Below, one piece after another: positions 1 to 9,090 of a stretch of 64,000 nt of DNA. Origin of the DNA: Marivirga salinae (GTDB taxonomy: Bacteria > Bacteroidota > Bacteroidia > Cytophagales > Cyclobacteriaceae). Below the pieces are notes generated by a model. The model had not been told where the DNA came from. It searched no databases and saw nothing but the letters and a program-made list of their open reading frames with translations. The stretch spans positions 3,844,001 through 3,908,000 of the forward strand of contig NZ_CP129971.1 of the NCBI RefSeq assembly GCF_030503855.1. Direction: 5' to 3'. The translations under genes and the position numbers were made by a program. Every line of letters begins with the position of its first letter. Position 1 is the first letter of the stretch.

Positions 1-320
1 ACTTGGTGCTTGTCTAGATGCTGTTTCCAAAAAGGTAAAGCGTCAGGATGAACAGAGAAGCCAGAAACCTCAATTTGGCCTGAACCTTTTTTACCGTAAA
101 CTCCCGCCTTTTTAAATGGGAATGTCGTCCATACAGAGCCAACTTCAGCATCTGCATTGGCATAGTATAAATGATAAACACTGGCAGAGCCATCAAATAA
201 TACTGTTTGCTTAATCATTCGCATCCCCATTATTTGGGTTACGAAATCAATGTCTTCCTGGGCACTTCCAACACTCACCGTTAAGTGGTGCAATCCCGTA
301 ATATATTCGTTCGGATTCAT
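1..320 (-). CDS. VOC-family ring-cleaving dioxygenase, 5' part only
   Basis: The minus strand reads openly from an ATG at 320 off the left edge, so about 106 N-terminal residues are present and the C-terminus is missing. The start reads MNPNEYITGLHHLTVSVGSA, followed by a stretch on a mismatched-cofactor-type vicinal oxygen chelate fold (GLHHLTV, then DIDFVTQIMGMRMIKQTVLFD). The early His in GLHHLT is the expected first metal ligand of the glyoxalase/extradiol dioxygenase superfamily. By family knowledge these enzymes open aromatic rings or act on quinones (MhqO-like); the substrate here cannot be read. The neighbouring Crp/Fnr gene is on the same strand upstream. Confidence 0.75.
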   Translation of the reverse strand, partial: MNPNEYITGLHHLTVSVGSAQEDIDFVTQIMGMRMIKQTVLFDGSASVYHLYYANADAEVGSVWTTFPFKKAGVYGKKGSGQIEVSGFSVHPDALPFWKQHLDKHQ

Positions 321-425
321 AGTAGTAAAATTTTAATTTATGAGTTTGAATATAACCAAAGAAGATAGAGGTTGTTCTACTATTCAAACAATTGTTTACT
401 ATATAAACTTAAATCTTAACTTAGT

Positions 426-1007
426 TTAAGATTGTGCCAGTTTGCGTTTGAGTTTGCTTAGAAATTCGGGAGTAATACCCATATAAGAGGCAATATATTT
501 TTGAGGAACTATCAATTCCAGACGAGGATGAAGCTTTACGAATTCTAGATATTTTTCCTCTCCTGTAAAGGAAATATTTCTAATAATCCGTTTTTGATGG
601 CTAATTAAAGCATTTTGAAAAAGTTTTCTAAAATAACTTTCAAAGGCAGGATGTTTTTGATTTAGATCTTCAAAATCCTCTTTACTCATTAAATAAACTT
701 CTGAAGGGGTTAAAGCTTTAATAGCATAATTAGATTGATGTTGATTGAAAATAGCGTCTAAATCACCTGTCCACCACATTTCCTGACCAAATTGAATAGC
801 ATGTAAATGCTCATTTTGATCTTTAAAGTAGGTCATCAAACAACCAGATTGAATTAAAACAAAATGAACCGTATTTTCACCAGTTCTGATGAGATGTTCA
901 TTTTTTTGAAGGGATTTATATTTAGCTTTCTCAAAGAAATAGTCTAAATCTGCAGTATTTAAATCTGCTTTATCTTTCAAAGATTGTCCTACCTCTTCTT
1001 TAGTCAT
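426..1007 (-). CDS. Crp/Fnr family transcriptional regulator
   Basis: A 193-residue protein of the size usual for Bacteroidota Crp/Fnr regulators. Residues about 20-120 form a cyclic-nucleotide-binding-like beta roll (KNEHLIRTGENTVHFVLIQS, then GCLMTYFK). The C-terminus carries a short winged-helix recognition segment (YIASYMGITPEFLSKLKRKL). No CxxC or Fe-S cysteine set is visible, so it is not an obvious FNR-type oxygen sensor. It probably regulates nearby genes such as the VOC dioxygenase downstream on the same strand; that link is inference. A weak 8-bp dyad at 412-433 overlaps its stop codon. Confidence 0.85.
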   Translation of the reverse strand: MTKEEVGQSLKDKADLNTADLDYFFEKAKYKSLQKNEHLIRTGENTVHFVLIQSGCLMTYFKDQNEHLHAIQFGQEMWWTGDLDAIFNQHQSNYAIKALTPSEVYLMSKEDFEDLNQKHPAFESYFRKLFQNALISHQKRIIRNISFTGEEKYLEFVKLHPRLELIVPQKYIASYMGITPEFLSKLKRKLAQS

Positions 1008-1091
1008 ATTAGCATAGTTAATTAACCAAACTTCAAGTTAAAGATAATTATGCAAATCAGACCTTGATAAATTGATGAATGGCAGAATGAA

Positions 1092-1430
1092 CTACTTCAA
1101 TTTCTTATTATCCTTATGCCTATCTTTATCCCGCTTTGTCTTCTTCTCAATATTTTTCTGCAAGGCTTCTGTTAGATTAACTCCAGTTTGATTGGCTAAG
1201 CAAATCAATACCCAAAGCACATCTGCCATTTCATCTCCTAAATCTGCATTTTTATCACTTTCTTTGAAAGATTGTTCACCATATTTTCGAGCCATTATGC
1301 GTGCCAACTCGCCCACTTCTTCTGTCAGTATAGTCATGTTGGTCAATTCATTAAAATATCGCACACCTATGGTTTTGATCCACTCATCTACTTGTTCTTG
1401 CGCTTCTGCTATGGTAATATCTTTTTTCAT
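1092..1430 (-). CDS. MazG-like nucleotide pyrophosphohydrolase
   Basis: A 112-residue all-alpha protein with the MazG/dUTPase-like metal motif: TEEVGELAR around residues 36-44 (ExxE) and, after a helix, DEMADVLWVL around 67-76 (ExxD). These acidic residues bind Mg2+ in the family, which hydrolyses nucleoside triphosphates to monophosphate and pyrophosphate (house-cleaning of non-canonical or excess nucleotides). A Lys/Asp-rich tail follows. It is a single-domain form, about half the length of full MazG. Plus-strand reading frames over this gene are antisense shadows. Confidence 0.88.
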   Translation of the reverse strand: MKKDITIAEAQEQVDEWIKTIGVRYFNELTNMTILTEEVGELARIMARKYGEQSFKESDKNADLGDEMADVLWVLICLANQTGVNLTEALQKNIEKKTKRDKDRHKDNKKLK

Positions 1431-1514
1431 AATAGAGCCTATTTGGCATTAATTGAGAACCTAATTAATATTTATACCTAGTGTATCAAATCAAAAGTAT
1501 GGTGCTGTCTAAAA

Positions 1515-3152
1515 TCACTGTAATTCATATACTTTCTCTCCACCAGAATAAGTTTGAATAACCTTCGTGTCTCTCAATTCCTCATGCGGGACTTCCATAA
1601 TATCTCTATCCAAAATCACAAAATCAGCTAATTTTCCTTTTGCTATACTGCCTTTTCCCTTTTCCTCAAATTGTCCAAAAGCTGCCCAAATGGTCATGCC
1701 TTTTAAAGCTTCTTCCCTACTTAGTGAATTTTCTGGCTGAAATCCACCTTCCGGCAAATTATCATCATCTTGACGGGCTACTGCTGAATGAAATCCATAA
1801 ATAGGATTAATGTCCTCTACAGGAAAATCAGAACCTAATACCAATCTTCCATTTTGCTTCAGCAATTCCTGATAAGCATAAGCGTTTTTCACTCTTTCCT
1901 CGCCTAATCTTTCATGAGCCCAATCCATATCTGAAGTGGCATGGGTGGGTTGAACGGAAGGCAAAATATTGTAATCCCCGAATTTGCTAAAATCATTTTC
2001 CGCCAGCACCTGAGCATGCTCAATTCTCCATCTTCTGTCATTCTTTCCTTTCAAATATTTCGCATAAATATTGGTTATAGCTCTATTTGCAGAGTCCCCT
2101 ATACAATGGGTATTCATTTGAAAATCCTTAGCGAAAATTATTTTTGCTAGGCTGTCAAAAACCTGAGGTTCACTTCTCAAGAAACCGAAATTATCTTCAT
2201 CGTCCGAATAAGGTCTAATTAGACAAGCTCCTCTCGAACCTAAAGCACCATCTCCATAAATTTTGAAAGAGCGCACGTTCAAATAGTCTGTTTTGTAATG
2301 ACCATTGCTGAAATAATAATCCATATTTTGAGGAGTAGGATTTATCATGGCGTAAATCCGCATTTTCAAAAGGCTATCCTTTTGCATTTTATCCAATAAA
2401 TCAATTTGAGATTTATCAAGACCAGCTTCTGCTAAGGAGGTAATTCCAGCTGCAAAACAATTAGCTTCTGCTTGTTGAATTAATTCTTTCTTTTGCATTT
2501 GACTCATTTCAGGCATTTTATCACTGAGCAAGTTCATTGCATTATCGATTAACACTCCAGTTGGCTGACCATTTTTTAAAATTACCTCTCCCCCAGAAAC
2601 TCTAGTCCTAGCTGTAACTCCAGCCAAATCTAATCCCTTCTGATTAGTTAAAACAGCATGGGCATCTATCCTTCTCAACATCACTACCTTATCCGGAAAT
2701 AAAATATCTAAGGTGTCTTTAGTGGGGAATTCTCCGCCTTCCCAGTTATTTTGATCCCATCCTTGACCAAGCAATACTGGTTCATCTGGAAATTGCTCAG
2801 CATGTTTTTGTAATCTTTGAATTAATTCTTCAAAAGAAGCAGTGCCAAATAAATTGACATCTCCCAAATCTTTTGCATAGCGGATAAAATGCGCATGTCC
2901 ATCAATAAAGCCTGGGTATACTGGAGCTTTCATCAAATCAATTTCTTCTTCCGTTTGATATTGATTACGAATATCTTTCGAGCTTCCAACACTTACAAAC
3001 TTCCCATCTTTTATGGCAAAAGCTTCTGCCTTTTCAAAATCTGCATTTACCGTGTAAACTGTTCCGTTGAAATAAATGGCATCTACTTTTTCTCTGCTAG
3101 TGCAAGAAAATATTAGTAAGATGAGTGCTAAGCTGAGTAAGAGTCTATTCAT
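1515..3152 (-). CDS. YtcJ-like amidohydrolase, lipoprotein
   Basis: A 545-residue metal-dependent amidohydrolase. I start it at 3152, where MNRLLLSLALILLIFSC gives a clean lipoprotein signal with Cys near residue 17. A longer in-frame extension to 3257 would run through the two palindromes at 3201-3261 and is rejected. Metal-site motifs are GFIDGHAHF (HxH), the RRIDAHAVLTN region, NTHCIGDSANRAI, RIEHAQVL and LGSDFPV (final Asp), in the order typical of YtcJ/exoenzyme-regulatory-type proteins. Family members hydrolyse amides or related bonds at the cell envelope; the substrate is unknown. Confidence 0.87.
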   Translation of the reverse strand: MNRLLLSLALILLIFSCTSREKVDAIYFNGTVYTVNADFEKAEAFAIKDGKFVSVGSSKDIRNQYQTEEEIDLMKAPVYPGFIDGHAHFIRYAKDLGDVNLFGTASFEELIQRLQKHAEQFPDEPVLLGQGWDQNNWEGGEFPTKDTLDILFPDKVVMLRRIDAHAVLTNQKGLDLAGVTARTRVSGGEVILKNGQPTGVLIDNAMNLLSDKMPEMSQMQKKELIQQAEANCFAAGITSLAEAGLDKSQIDLLDKMQKDSLLKMRIYAMINPTPQNMDYYFSNGHYKTDYLNVRSFKIYGDGALGSRGACLIRPYSDDEDNFGFLRSEPQVFDSLAKIIFAKDFQMNTHCIGDSANRAITNIYAKYLKGKNDRRWRIEHAQVLAENDFSKFGDYNILPSVQPTHATSDMDWAHERLGEERVKNAYAYQELLKQNGRLVLGSDFPVEDINPIYGFHSAVARQDDDNLPEGGFQPENSLSREEALKGMTIWAAFGQFEEKGKGSIAKGKLADFVILDRDIMEVPHEELRDTKVIQTYSGGEKVYELQ

Positions 3153-3200
3153 TTTTGATAGTGGAATTTTAAATACTGACAACTTGAACTGACTTATATA

Positions 3201-3261
3201 TACCCTGGTCGGTGTGTGCCACCGACCAGGGTAAGTATATGGTTGGTGTACCACCAACCAT
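3201..3261. repeat. Two adjacent REP-like palindromes
   Basis: Positions 3203-3231 form a perfect 12-bp stem (CCCTGGTCGGTG / CACCGACCAGGG) around a 5-nt loop, extended by TA/TA. Positions 3239-3261 form a second perfect 10-bp stem (ATGGTTGGTG / CACCAACCAT) with a 3-nt loop. The two cores are variants of one another (GGTYGGTG...CACCRACC). They sit in the gap between the amidohydrolase start and the AMP nucleosidase stop, so they could act as a terminator of the latter or be repetitive extragenic palindromes. Confidence 0.75.
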
Positions 3262-3345
3262 TTTCTCTAAAGATTCCTTATATTTTATTCCGTATCACTT
3301 CGTAAAATTCAGGAATTATGATCTGAAATTTGTTTTAAATAATTA

Positions 3346-4140
3346 TCAATCCTGATCAAACAAAGTTTCTGTGAATTTCAAATGCTTCACGGATTCGCCT
3401 GAGTTTTTCAATTCAATCAATGAATCAATCCCAATTTGAAGATGGTAATTAACATAACTACCCGTCACCTTTTGATCGCTTTGAGCTGTCTTCACTCCTT
3501 CTGGGGTCATAGGATTATCAGAAACCAATAACAAAGCTCCTCTAGGAATACTATTAACAAACCCTACAGAAAAAATGGTTGCGGTTTCCATATCTACTGC
3601 CATTGCTCGAATTCTTCTTAAATAATCTTTGAATTCATCGTCATGCTCCCAAACCCTGCGATTGGTAGTGAAAACTGTACCTGTATAATAATCCATTTCA
3701 TGTTTTTTAATCATGGATGAAACAGCTCTTTGCAAACGGAATGATGGTAAAGCTGGAACTTCAGGCGGCATATAATCATTACTGGTACCTTCTCCTCTGA
3801 TTCCTGCCAAAGGTAAAATCAAATCGCCAATTTTAGATTTCTTTTTAATCCCTCCGCATTTTCCCAAAAACAAAACTGCTTTAGGCATAATTGACGATAG
3901 TAAATCCATAACAGTGGCTGCAACGGAGCTTCCCATTCCAAAATTAATAATGGTAATTCCTTCAGCAGTAGCGGTTTGCATTGGTTTATCTCTGCCCTTA
4001 ATTTCTACATCATATTGTTTAGCGAACATCTCAACATAATTAATGAAATTGGTCAGTAAAATATAGTCTCCAAATTCATCTAAAGCTGTTCCAGTATAAC
4101 GAGGCAACCAATTGTCTACGATTTCTTTTTTTGTCTTCAT
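3346..4140 (-). CDS. amn: AMP nucleosidase
   Basis: 264 residues, the short Bacteroidota form that lacks the extra N-terminal domain of the enterobacterial enzyme. The nucleoside phosphorylase fold shows INFGMGSSVAATVMDLL, a phosphate/ribose-binding LFLGKCGGIKKK and the purine-site AVDMETATIFSVGF with the ribose-binding Met-Glu pair. The enzyme hydrolyses AMP to adenine and ribose 5-phosphate in the cytoplasm, controlling adenylate levels. The ATG at 4140 is preceded by an ordinary AT-rich leader. It stands alone, with a divergent gene starting at 4208. Confidence 0.9.
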   Translation of the reverse strand: MKTKKEIVDNWLPRYTGTALDEFGDYILLTNFINYVEMFAKQYDVEIKGRDKPMQTATAEGITIINFGMGSSVAATVMDLLSSIMPKAVLFLGKCGGIKKKSKIGDLILPLAGIRGEGTSNDYMPPEVPALPSFRLQRAVSSMIKKHEMDYYTGTVFTTNRRVWEHDDEFKDYLRRIRAMAVDMETATIFSVGFVNSIPRGALLLVSDNPMTPEGVKTAQSDQKVTGSYVNYHLQIGIDSLIELKNSGESVKHLKFTETLFDQD

Positions 4141-4207
4141 TTATGAGTTTTGATTAAATAATTGTCAGTAATTTGCATTTAAATTGCCACAAAGTTAAGC
4201 GAAACCA

Positions 4208-4651
4208 ATGCAAAAATTAAATCTTCCGCCTTATGATGTGAACTTGCGTAAAATGGACGGCAAGATACATATTTTTGATCCCACAAGGAAGAAGTTTTTG
4301 GTTTTAACACCTGAAGAATGGGTTCGTCAGCATTTTATTCAGTTTTTGATTCACTATAAAAACTATCCAGCCAGTCTTATTAAATCAGAATCTGGATTAA
4401 AATATCATGAAAGAAAAAAACGGACAGATGTGACCGTTTTCAATAGGAAAATGGAACCGCTACTTTTAATAGAATGTAAAGCACCTGAAGTAAAAATATC
4501 AAACAATACCTTTTCGCAAATCGCAAATTATTATAGCCAATTTCAAGCTAAATATATGATTATCACTAATGGAATAGAACATTATTGCTTTAGACCTGAT
4601 GCAAAAGAATTGGTTTTTGAAAAGGATATTCCAGAGTTTTCGAATCTATAG
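4208..4651 (+). CDS. Type I restriction R-subunit N-terminal domain-like protein
   Basis: 147 residues matching the HsdR_N_2-type nuclease-like domain as a stand-alone protein. A PD-(D/E)xK-like core is visible: RTDVTVFNRKMEPLLLIECK, with the Asp and the ExK motif (IECK) spaced as in this fold, followed by NTFSQIANYYSQFQAKYMII. No helicase or specificity subunit is next to it, so I do not call it a restriction enzyme. Such single-domain proteins are widespread and uncharacterised in Bacteroidota. It ends 1 nt before the stop of the convergent aminotransferase gene. Confidence 0.8.
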   Translation: MQKLNLPPYDVNLRKMDGKIHIFDPTRKKFLVLTPEEWVRQHFIQFLIHYKNYPASLIKSESGLKYHERKKRTDVTVFNRKMEPLLLIECKAPEVKISNNTFSQIANYYSQFQAKYMIITNGIEHYCFRPDAKELVFEKDIPEFSNL

Positions 4652-4652
4652 T

Positions 4653-5477
4653 CTACCACCTAAAAATCTCTTCCAATAACTTCAATCCTTCTGTGCAATC
4701 CCTCATTTTTGTGGTATAAATTTTCTGAATACAATTTACACCAGCAACATTAATAGTAAAAATGGATAATTTATCTGAAATTAAATCTTCAGGCAACCAC
4801 AATACCTCTTTAATTTCAAGATCAAACTGTTTTGCATTTTTAAATAAAAACCGTCTAATCACTCCATTTATACATCCGGTATGTAAGGATGGGGTATAGA
4901 TTGTTCGATTGCCTAAATCCAGAAAATAAAGATTGGAAGAAGAAGCCTCTGCCACATAACCATCTTGATCTAACAAGATAATTTCTTCCAGTCCCCTTTC
5001 TTTCTTTTCAATTCCTGCCATCACATATGGTAAAGCAGAAATCGTTTTCAAATGACTAAAAGCTGTTTTTTGTAAGAAAATTGAATCCGCTAACCCTACT
5101 TTTTCAAATTTTAGAACTTTCTTTCTTTGAGCCTGATCAGCAGTTAATAAAAACTCAGCATCAAAATGATCTGGGGCATATAAACCGCCAGCTTTCCTCC
5201 AGATATAGAGCTTCATTCTTGCAGACTGCCCCATTAACCCGTTCACTTCCAATAATTCCAAAAGTGTTTTCTCAAGATCCTTTTTTGTAAAAGGAAAATT
5301 TAATTTCAAGTCATTCACACTTTCAGAAATCCTTTCCCAATGCTCATTTAGAAACATGATTTCTTTTTTTCTAAAAATTATAGTCTCGAAAATCCCATCT
5401 CCATATTGAAAACCTCTGTTTGACACCTCCAAACTTGCTGATCCAGAGGGAATTAAGTTACCATTGTAATTAATCAT
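4653..5477 (-). CDS. Class IV PLP aminotransferase (BCAT/ADC lyase-like)
   Basis: 274 residues with fold-type IV landmarks: FQYGDGIFETI near residue 25, the PLP lysine in HLKTISALPYV near residue 143, and EASSSNLYFLD followed by TPSLHTGCINGVIRR that bind cofactor phosphate. The family includes branched-chain aminotransferase, D-amino-acid aminotransferase and 4-amino-4-deoxychorismate lyase (PabC). The length and the GCINGVIRR motif fit a PabC-like lyase slightly better than IlvE, but I would not assign it. No pabB or ilv genes are adjacent. Confidence 0.85.
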   Translation of the reverse strand: MINYNGNLIPSGSASLEVSNRGFQYGDGIFETIIFRKKEIMFLNEHWERISESVNDLKLNFPFTKKDLEKTLLELLEVNGLMGQSARMKLYIWRKAGGLYAPDHFDAEFLLTADQAQRKKVLKFEKVGLADSIFLQKTAFSHLKTISALPYVMAGIEKKERGLEEIILLDQDGYVAEASSSNLYFLDLGNRTIYTPSLHTGCINGVIRRFLFKNAKQFDLEIKEVLWLPEDLISDKLSIFTINVAGVNCIQKIYTTKMRDCTEGLKLLEEIFRW

Positions 5478-5520
5478 AATTATTTCGCATTTAAAACTTC
5501 AATTATCCATTCATCAATTA

Positions 5521-5528
5521 TACTTTTG
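5521..5528 (+). promoter_or_regulatory. Candidate -7 promoter element for sdaAB
   Basis: TACTTTTG matches the Bacteroidota -7 consensus TAnnTTTG exactly and lies 42 nt before the serine dehydratase ATG. The expected -33 TTTG is not clear (TTCA at that distance), so the call is weak. Confidence 0.35.
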
Positions 5529-5570
5529 CAGCAGCAATTAATTGTCTAATATTGAGTTTTATTTTAAAAA

Positions 5571-6248
5571 ATGGCAGAAAGAAGTAGTATTTTTGATATG
5601 ATTGGTCCCGTTATGATAGGTCCTTCGAGTTCACATACCGCAGGAGTTGTAAGAATTGCACGTGCAGCCGTAAAGGTTTTGGGTGGAATTCCTGATGAGG
5701 CAATCATCACCTTTTACAATTCATTTGCCAGAACCTATGAAGGTCATGGAAGTGATAAAGCTATTATTGCTGGATTGTTGAATTATAAAACAGACGATAT
5801 TCGCATTAAACAAGCTTTTGAGCTAGCCGAAGAAGCAGGACTTGAATATACGTTCAAGTCAATTGGAAGCGCAGGAACTTATCACCCCAATACCATCAAA
5901 TTAAATTTAATCAAAGGGGACAGAAAAGTTGAAGTAATTGGCGAAAGCTTAGGGGGTGGTATAATCAATATATCAAAAGTAAACGGATTTACAGCCAATA
6001 TTTCTGCTGCACTGCATACTTTAATCATTACTGCAGAAGATACTCAAGGGAGCATTGCATTTATTTCCAATATTATTAGTAATGATAAAGCTAATATTGC
6101 CACAATGAGTGTATCTAGAAAAGGAAAAAATGACATCGCTTGCTTGGCAATTGAAATGGACTCGGGACTAAAAACTATATCACAAGAATACCTTAAGAAT
6201 CTGGATTGGGTAATAGATGTTATCTACATTCCAGATATTGACATGTAA
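5571..6248 (+). CDS. sdaAB: L-serine ammonia-lyase, Fe-S type, beta subunit
   Basis: 225 residues. The N-terminal serine dehydratase beta domain shows the signature MIGPVMIGPSSSHTAGVVRI; residues about 150-220 form an ACT domain (ITAEDTQGSIAFISNIISND). The two-subunit Fe-S enzyme deaminates L-serine to pyruvate and ammonia. The beta subunit lacks the Fe-S cluster, and no alpha subunit (sdaAA) lies in this window, so the partner must be elsewhere. The TolC gene follows after 16 nt and may be co-transcribed. Confidence 0.9.
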   Translation: MAERSSIFDMIGPVMIGPSSSHTAGVVRIARAAVKVLGGIPDEAIITFYNSFARTYEGHGSDKAIIAGLLNYKTDDIRIKQAFELAEEAGLEYTFKSIGSAGTYHPNTIKLNLIKGDRKVEVIGESLGGGIINISKVNGFTANISAALHTLIITAEDTQGSIAFISNIISNDKANIATMSVSRKGKNDIACLAIEMDSGLKTISQEYLKNLDWVIDVIYIPDIDM

Positions 6249-6264
6249 ACTATTAATTAAAATT

Positions 6265-7695
6265 ATGCTTAGAATTTTTATTGTATTTATTTTCTTAACC
6301 GTTGGATTAAATGCTAATGGGCAAGATAAATGGTCATTGCAGAAATGCGTAGACTATGCTTTGGAAAATAATCTGCAGGTAAAACAATCAGGATTGGATG
6401 TTGAAAGTGCAGAAATAAATTTGTTTGGCTCGAAGATGAGCACTTTACCTAATTTGAATGGAAATTTGGGATTAAACACATCCACTGGTCGTTCCATCGA
6501 TCCATTTACGAATACTATAATTGATAGAGGAATTAATTCTCAAAATGCAGGACTAAATGCTAGTTTGCCTTTATTTGATGGCCTCCAAAGATATAATAGT
6601 ATTAAAAGAGACCAATATGGCCAATTAGCTGCAGAAAAAGATTTAGAAAGTGTTGAAAATGATGTCACTTTAAATGTGGTTACTTTTTACACTAATATTC
6701 TTTTCAATAAAGAATTACTTGAAACAGCTAAACTCAGACTGTTAACTACCGAAAGTCAAGAAAGTAGAGTAGAGAAACAAGTGGAAATTGGTGCTTTGGC
6801 ACAAGCAGATTTATTACAAATCAAACAACAAAAAGCTAATGATGAGTTGGAAGTAGTTAGAGCTCAAAATAATTTAGATATATCATATTTACAATTAAAG
6901 CAAGCTTTACAGATACCAGCAGATCAACCCTTTGATATTGAAATTCCTGATTTACCTGAACCAAATCCTGAGGACTTGATGGAATCATCTTCTAATGTTT
7001 ATCAATATGCTTTGCAAAATCAGCCTGTTATAAAAGCAGCAGAATATAGAAAAGAAAGTGCAATGAAGGGTATTGGAGTGGCTAGAAGTGGTTATTACCC
7101 TTCTTTAAGTTTAAATGCTGGTATTTCAACCAACTATTCAAATGCAGCACCAGAGCAGTTTCCAGTTTTAGGTTCTGAAAACACGACTATCACACGCCCT
7201 ATCGGAGTTGTAGAAAATACGGGTCAAGTTGTTATCACACAACAAGAAGTTCCTTCTGAATTTACTGATAACACCTATTGGAATCAATTAGATTTTAACC
7301 AAAGGCGATTTTTAGGACTTAGTTTAAACATTCCAATTTTCAACCGATTCCAAGTGAAAAATAATGTGCAACAATCCATTATCAATCATAAAAGAACTGA
7401 ATATCAATTGACTTCTGCTAAAAATCAATTACAACAAACCATTGAACAGGCTTATTTGGATGTAAAAGCTGCTGCAAAATCCTATGAAGCATTGAAAAAC
7501 AGTTTTGAAGCTTCTGAGCTTAGTTTTAGAAATGCAGAACAAAGATTGGAATTAGGAGCAACTGATGCTGTTGAATTCACTCAGATAAAAAATGAATTCG
7601 AAAGAGTAAAATCAGACCTTATTCGAGCAAAATACGATTATATATTTAAACTTAAAGTACTGGACTTTTATCAAGGGAAACCTTTAAACTTTTAA
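6265..7695 (+). CDS. TolC family outer-membrane efflux protein
   Basis: 476 residues from the ATG at 6265, where MLRIFIVFIFLTVGLNANGQ is a clear signal peptide; an in-frame extension starting inside sdaAB is rejected. Two OEP halves are visible, beginning WSLQKCVDYALENNLQVKQS and repeated as VYQYALQNQPVIKAAEYRKE, with long coiled-coil helices (ELEVVRAQNNLDISYLQLKQ). The protein forms the outer-membrane channel of a tripartite efflux system. The adaptor gene starts 2 nt after its stop, so they form an operon, but no inner-membrane pump follows. Confidence 0.92.
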   Translation: MLRIFIVFIFLTVGLNANGQDKWSLQKCVDYALENNLQVKQSGLDVESAEINLFGSKMSTLPNLNGNLGLNTSTGRSIDPFTNTIIDRGINSQNAGLNASLPLFDGLQRYNSIKRDQYGQLAAEKDLESVENDVTLNVVTFYTNILFNKELLETAKLRLLTTESQESRVEKQVEIGALAQADLLQIKQQKANDELEVVRAQNNLDISYLQLKQALQIPADQPFDIEIPDLPEPNPEDLMESSSNVYQYALQNQPVIKAAEYRKESAMKGIGVARSGYYPSLSLNAGISTNYSNAAPEQFPVLGSENTTITRPIGVVENTGQVVITQQEVPSEFTDNTYWNQLDFNQRRFLGLSLNIPIFNRFQVKNNVQQSIINHKRTEYQLTSAKNQLQQTIEQAYLDVKAAAKSYEALKNSFEASELSFRNAEQRLELGATDAVEFTQIKNEFERVKSDLIRAKYDYIFKLKVLDFYQGKPLNF

Positions 7696-7697
7696 CC

Positions 7698-9038
7698 ATG
7701 GCTAAGAAAAAATCATCAAAAAAAACATTATATATCCTGATTGCAATTGTTGTTGTATTAATAGTTGCAGCAATTATAGGTAAAAAATCAGGTGTAATAG
7801 GACAACCGCCTTCTACTTCTGTTGAAGTGGAAGAAGTAAAGAAAAGAACCATAATTGAAAAAGTGAATGCCAGTGGAACAGTACAACCTGTGGTGGAAGT
7901 AAAACTCAGCCCTGATGTGGCTGGTGAAATCACAGAATTGGCTGTTGAAGAAGGTGATCCTGTGAAGAAAGATGACCTTTTAGTGAAAATCAGGCCTGAT
8001 AATTTTCAAAGTGCATTAGAAAGAGCAAGAGCTAATTTGAACCAACAAAAGGCATCTTTAGCACAAGCCGAAGCTTCATTAGAACGTGCAAAAGCGCAAC
8101 TAACTCAAGCAAAGCAAACTTTCGAACGTCAGAAGAAATTATATGAACAAAAGGTTATTTCAACAGCTGATTATGAAACAGCTTTAGCAAATTACCAAGT
8201 AGCTGAAAATGATAAAGTAGCTTCAGAAAAAAATGTATTGGCAGCAAGATATACCGTAAAAAGTAGTCAGGCTACAGTAGATGAAGCTAGCGAGAACTTG
8301 AGAAGAACTACCATTTATTCACCTGTGGACGGTACCGTTTCAAAACTAAGCGTTGAGCTTGGCGAGCGTGTTGTTGGTACGCAGCAAATGGCAGGTACTG
8401 AAATGATGCGTATTGCCAATTTGAATAATATGGAGGTTCGAGTTGATGTAAATGAAAATGACATTATTAGAATTAGCATTGGTGATACTGCTAACATAGA
8501 AGTAGATTCTTATACTTATATGGAAAAAGAATTCAAAGGGGTAGTGACTGCCATTGCAAATACTGCCAACGATAAAGCCTCTCAAGATGCAGTTACAGAA
8601 TTTGAAGTAAAAGTAAAAATCTTGAATTCTTCATATGAGGATTTAATTAAGAAGGATGGTGATTCACCTTTCCGACCAGGTATGACTGCCAGTGTAGAAA
8701 TTATGACAGAAACCAAAGAAGATATTTTAACTGTGCCTCTTTCCTCCGTTACTTTGAGATCTCCTGAAATTAAGCAAGATTCTACTTCTAGTGAGGAGAC
8801 ACAAGAAAGACAGCCTAAAAAAGAAGCAGAAGTAGTATTCATTGTGCAAGATGATAATACCGTGAAAATGATGGAAGTTAAAACTGGTATCAGTGATTTT
8901 GAATATATTCACATTCAAGAAGGTTTGACTGCCGGCCAAAAAGTTGTAAGAGGGCCTTTCTTGGCTATTTCTAAAACATTGGAAGATGGGGATTTAGTTC
9001 AAGAAAAGAATAAAGGAAAAACTAAAGGACAAGAATAA
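7698..9038 (+). CDS. Efflux periplasmic adaptor, MacA/HlyD-like
   Basis: 446 residues. An N-terminal membrane anchor (TLYILIAIVVVLIVAAIIG) is followed by the first lipoyl half (VNASGTVQPVVEVKLSPDVA, GEITELAVEEGDPVKKDDLL), a coiled-coil hairpin rich in Ala/Gln/Lys (about residues 110-200), the second lipoyl half (TIYSPVDGTVSKLSVELGERV) and beta-barrel/MP domains (PFRPGMTASVEI). It bridges an inner-membrane ABC or RND pump to the TolC protein encoded just upstream. MacA-type length and context suggest an ABC (MacB) partner encoded elsewhere. Confidence 0.9.
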   Translation: MAKKKSSKKTLYILIAIVVVLIVAAIIGKKSGVIGQPPSTSVEVEEVKKRTIIEKVNASGTVQPVVEVKLSPDVAGEITELAVEEGDPVKKDDLLVKIRPDNFQSALERARANLNQQKASLAQAEASLERAKAQLTQAKQTFERQKKLYEQKVISTADYETALANYQVAENDKVASEKNVLAARYTVKSSQATVDEASENLRRTTIYSPVDGTVSKLSVELGERVVGTQQMAGTEMMRIANLNNMEVRVDVNENDIIRISIGDTANIEVDSYTYMEKEFKGVVTAIANTANDKASQDAVTEFEVKVKILNSSYEDLIKKDGDSPFRPGMTASVEIMTETKEDILTVPLSSVTLRSPEIKQDSTSSEETQERQPKKEAEVVFIVQDDNTVKMMEVKTGISDFEYIHIQEGLTAGQKVVRGPFLAISKTLEDGDLVQEKNKGKTKGQE

Positions 9039-9061
9039 TAAATAAAGAGATTTAGAAAATT

Positions 9062-9090
9062 AAAATGGCAGTTTTTAACTGCCATTTTTT
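9062..9090. terminator. Bidirectional intrinsic terminator
   Basis: AAAATGGCAGTT / AACTGCCATTTT is a perfect 12-bp stem with a TTT loop, with A-tract and T-tract flanks. It lies between the adaptor gene (plus) and the convergent surface protein gene whose stop codon it touches, so it serves both. Confidence 0.85.

Noticed and set aside
412..433. Terminator for the first Crp/Fnr gene
   Set aside because: AT-only 8-bp dyad overlapping the stop codon; too weak to list.
1192..1481. Plus-strand ORFs over the MazG-like gene
   Set aside because: Antisense to a well-supported gene, no domain or start context.
3153..3257. 35-residue N-terminal extension of the amidohydrolase
   Set aside because: Encoded by the REP-like palindromes; the internal start gives a lipoprotein signal.
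4208..4651. Type I restriction-modification locus
   Set aside because: Only a nuclease-like N-terminal domain; no helicase, HsdM or HsdS nearby.
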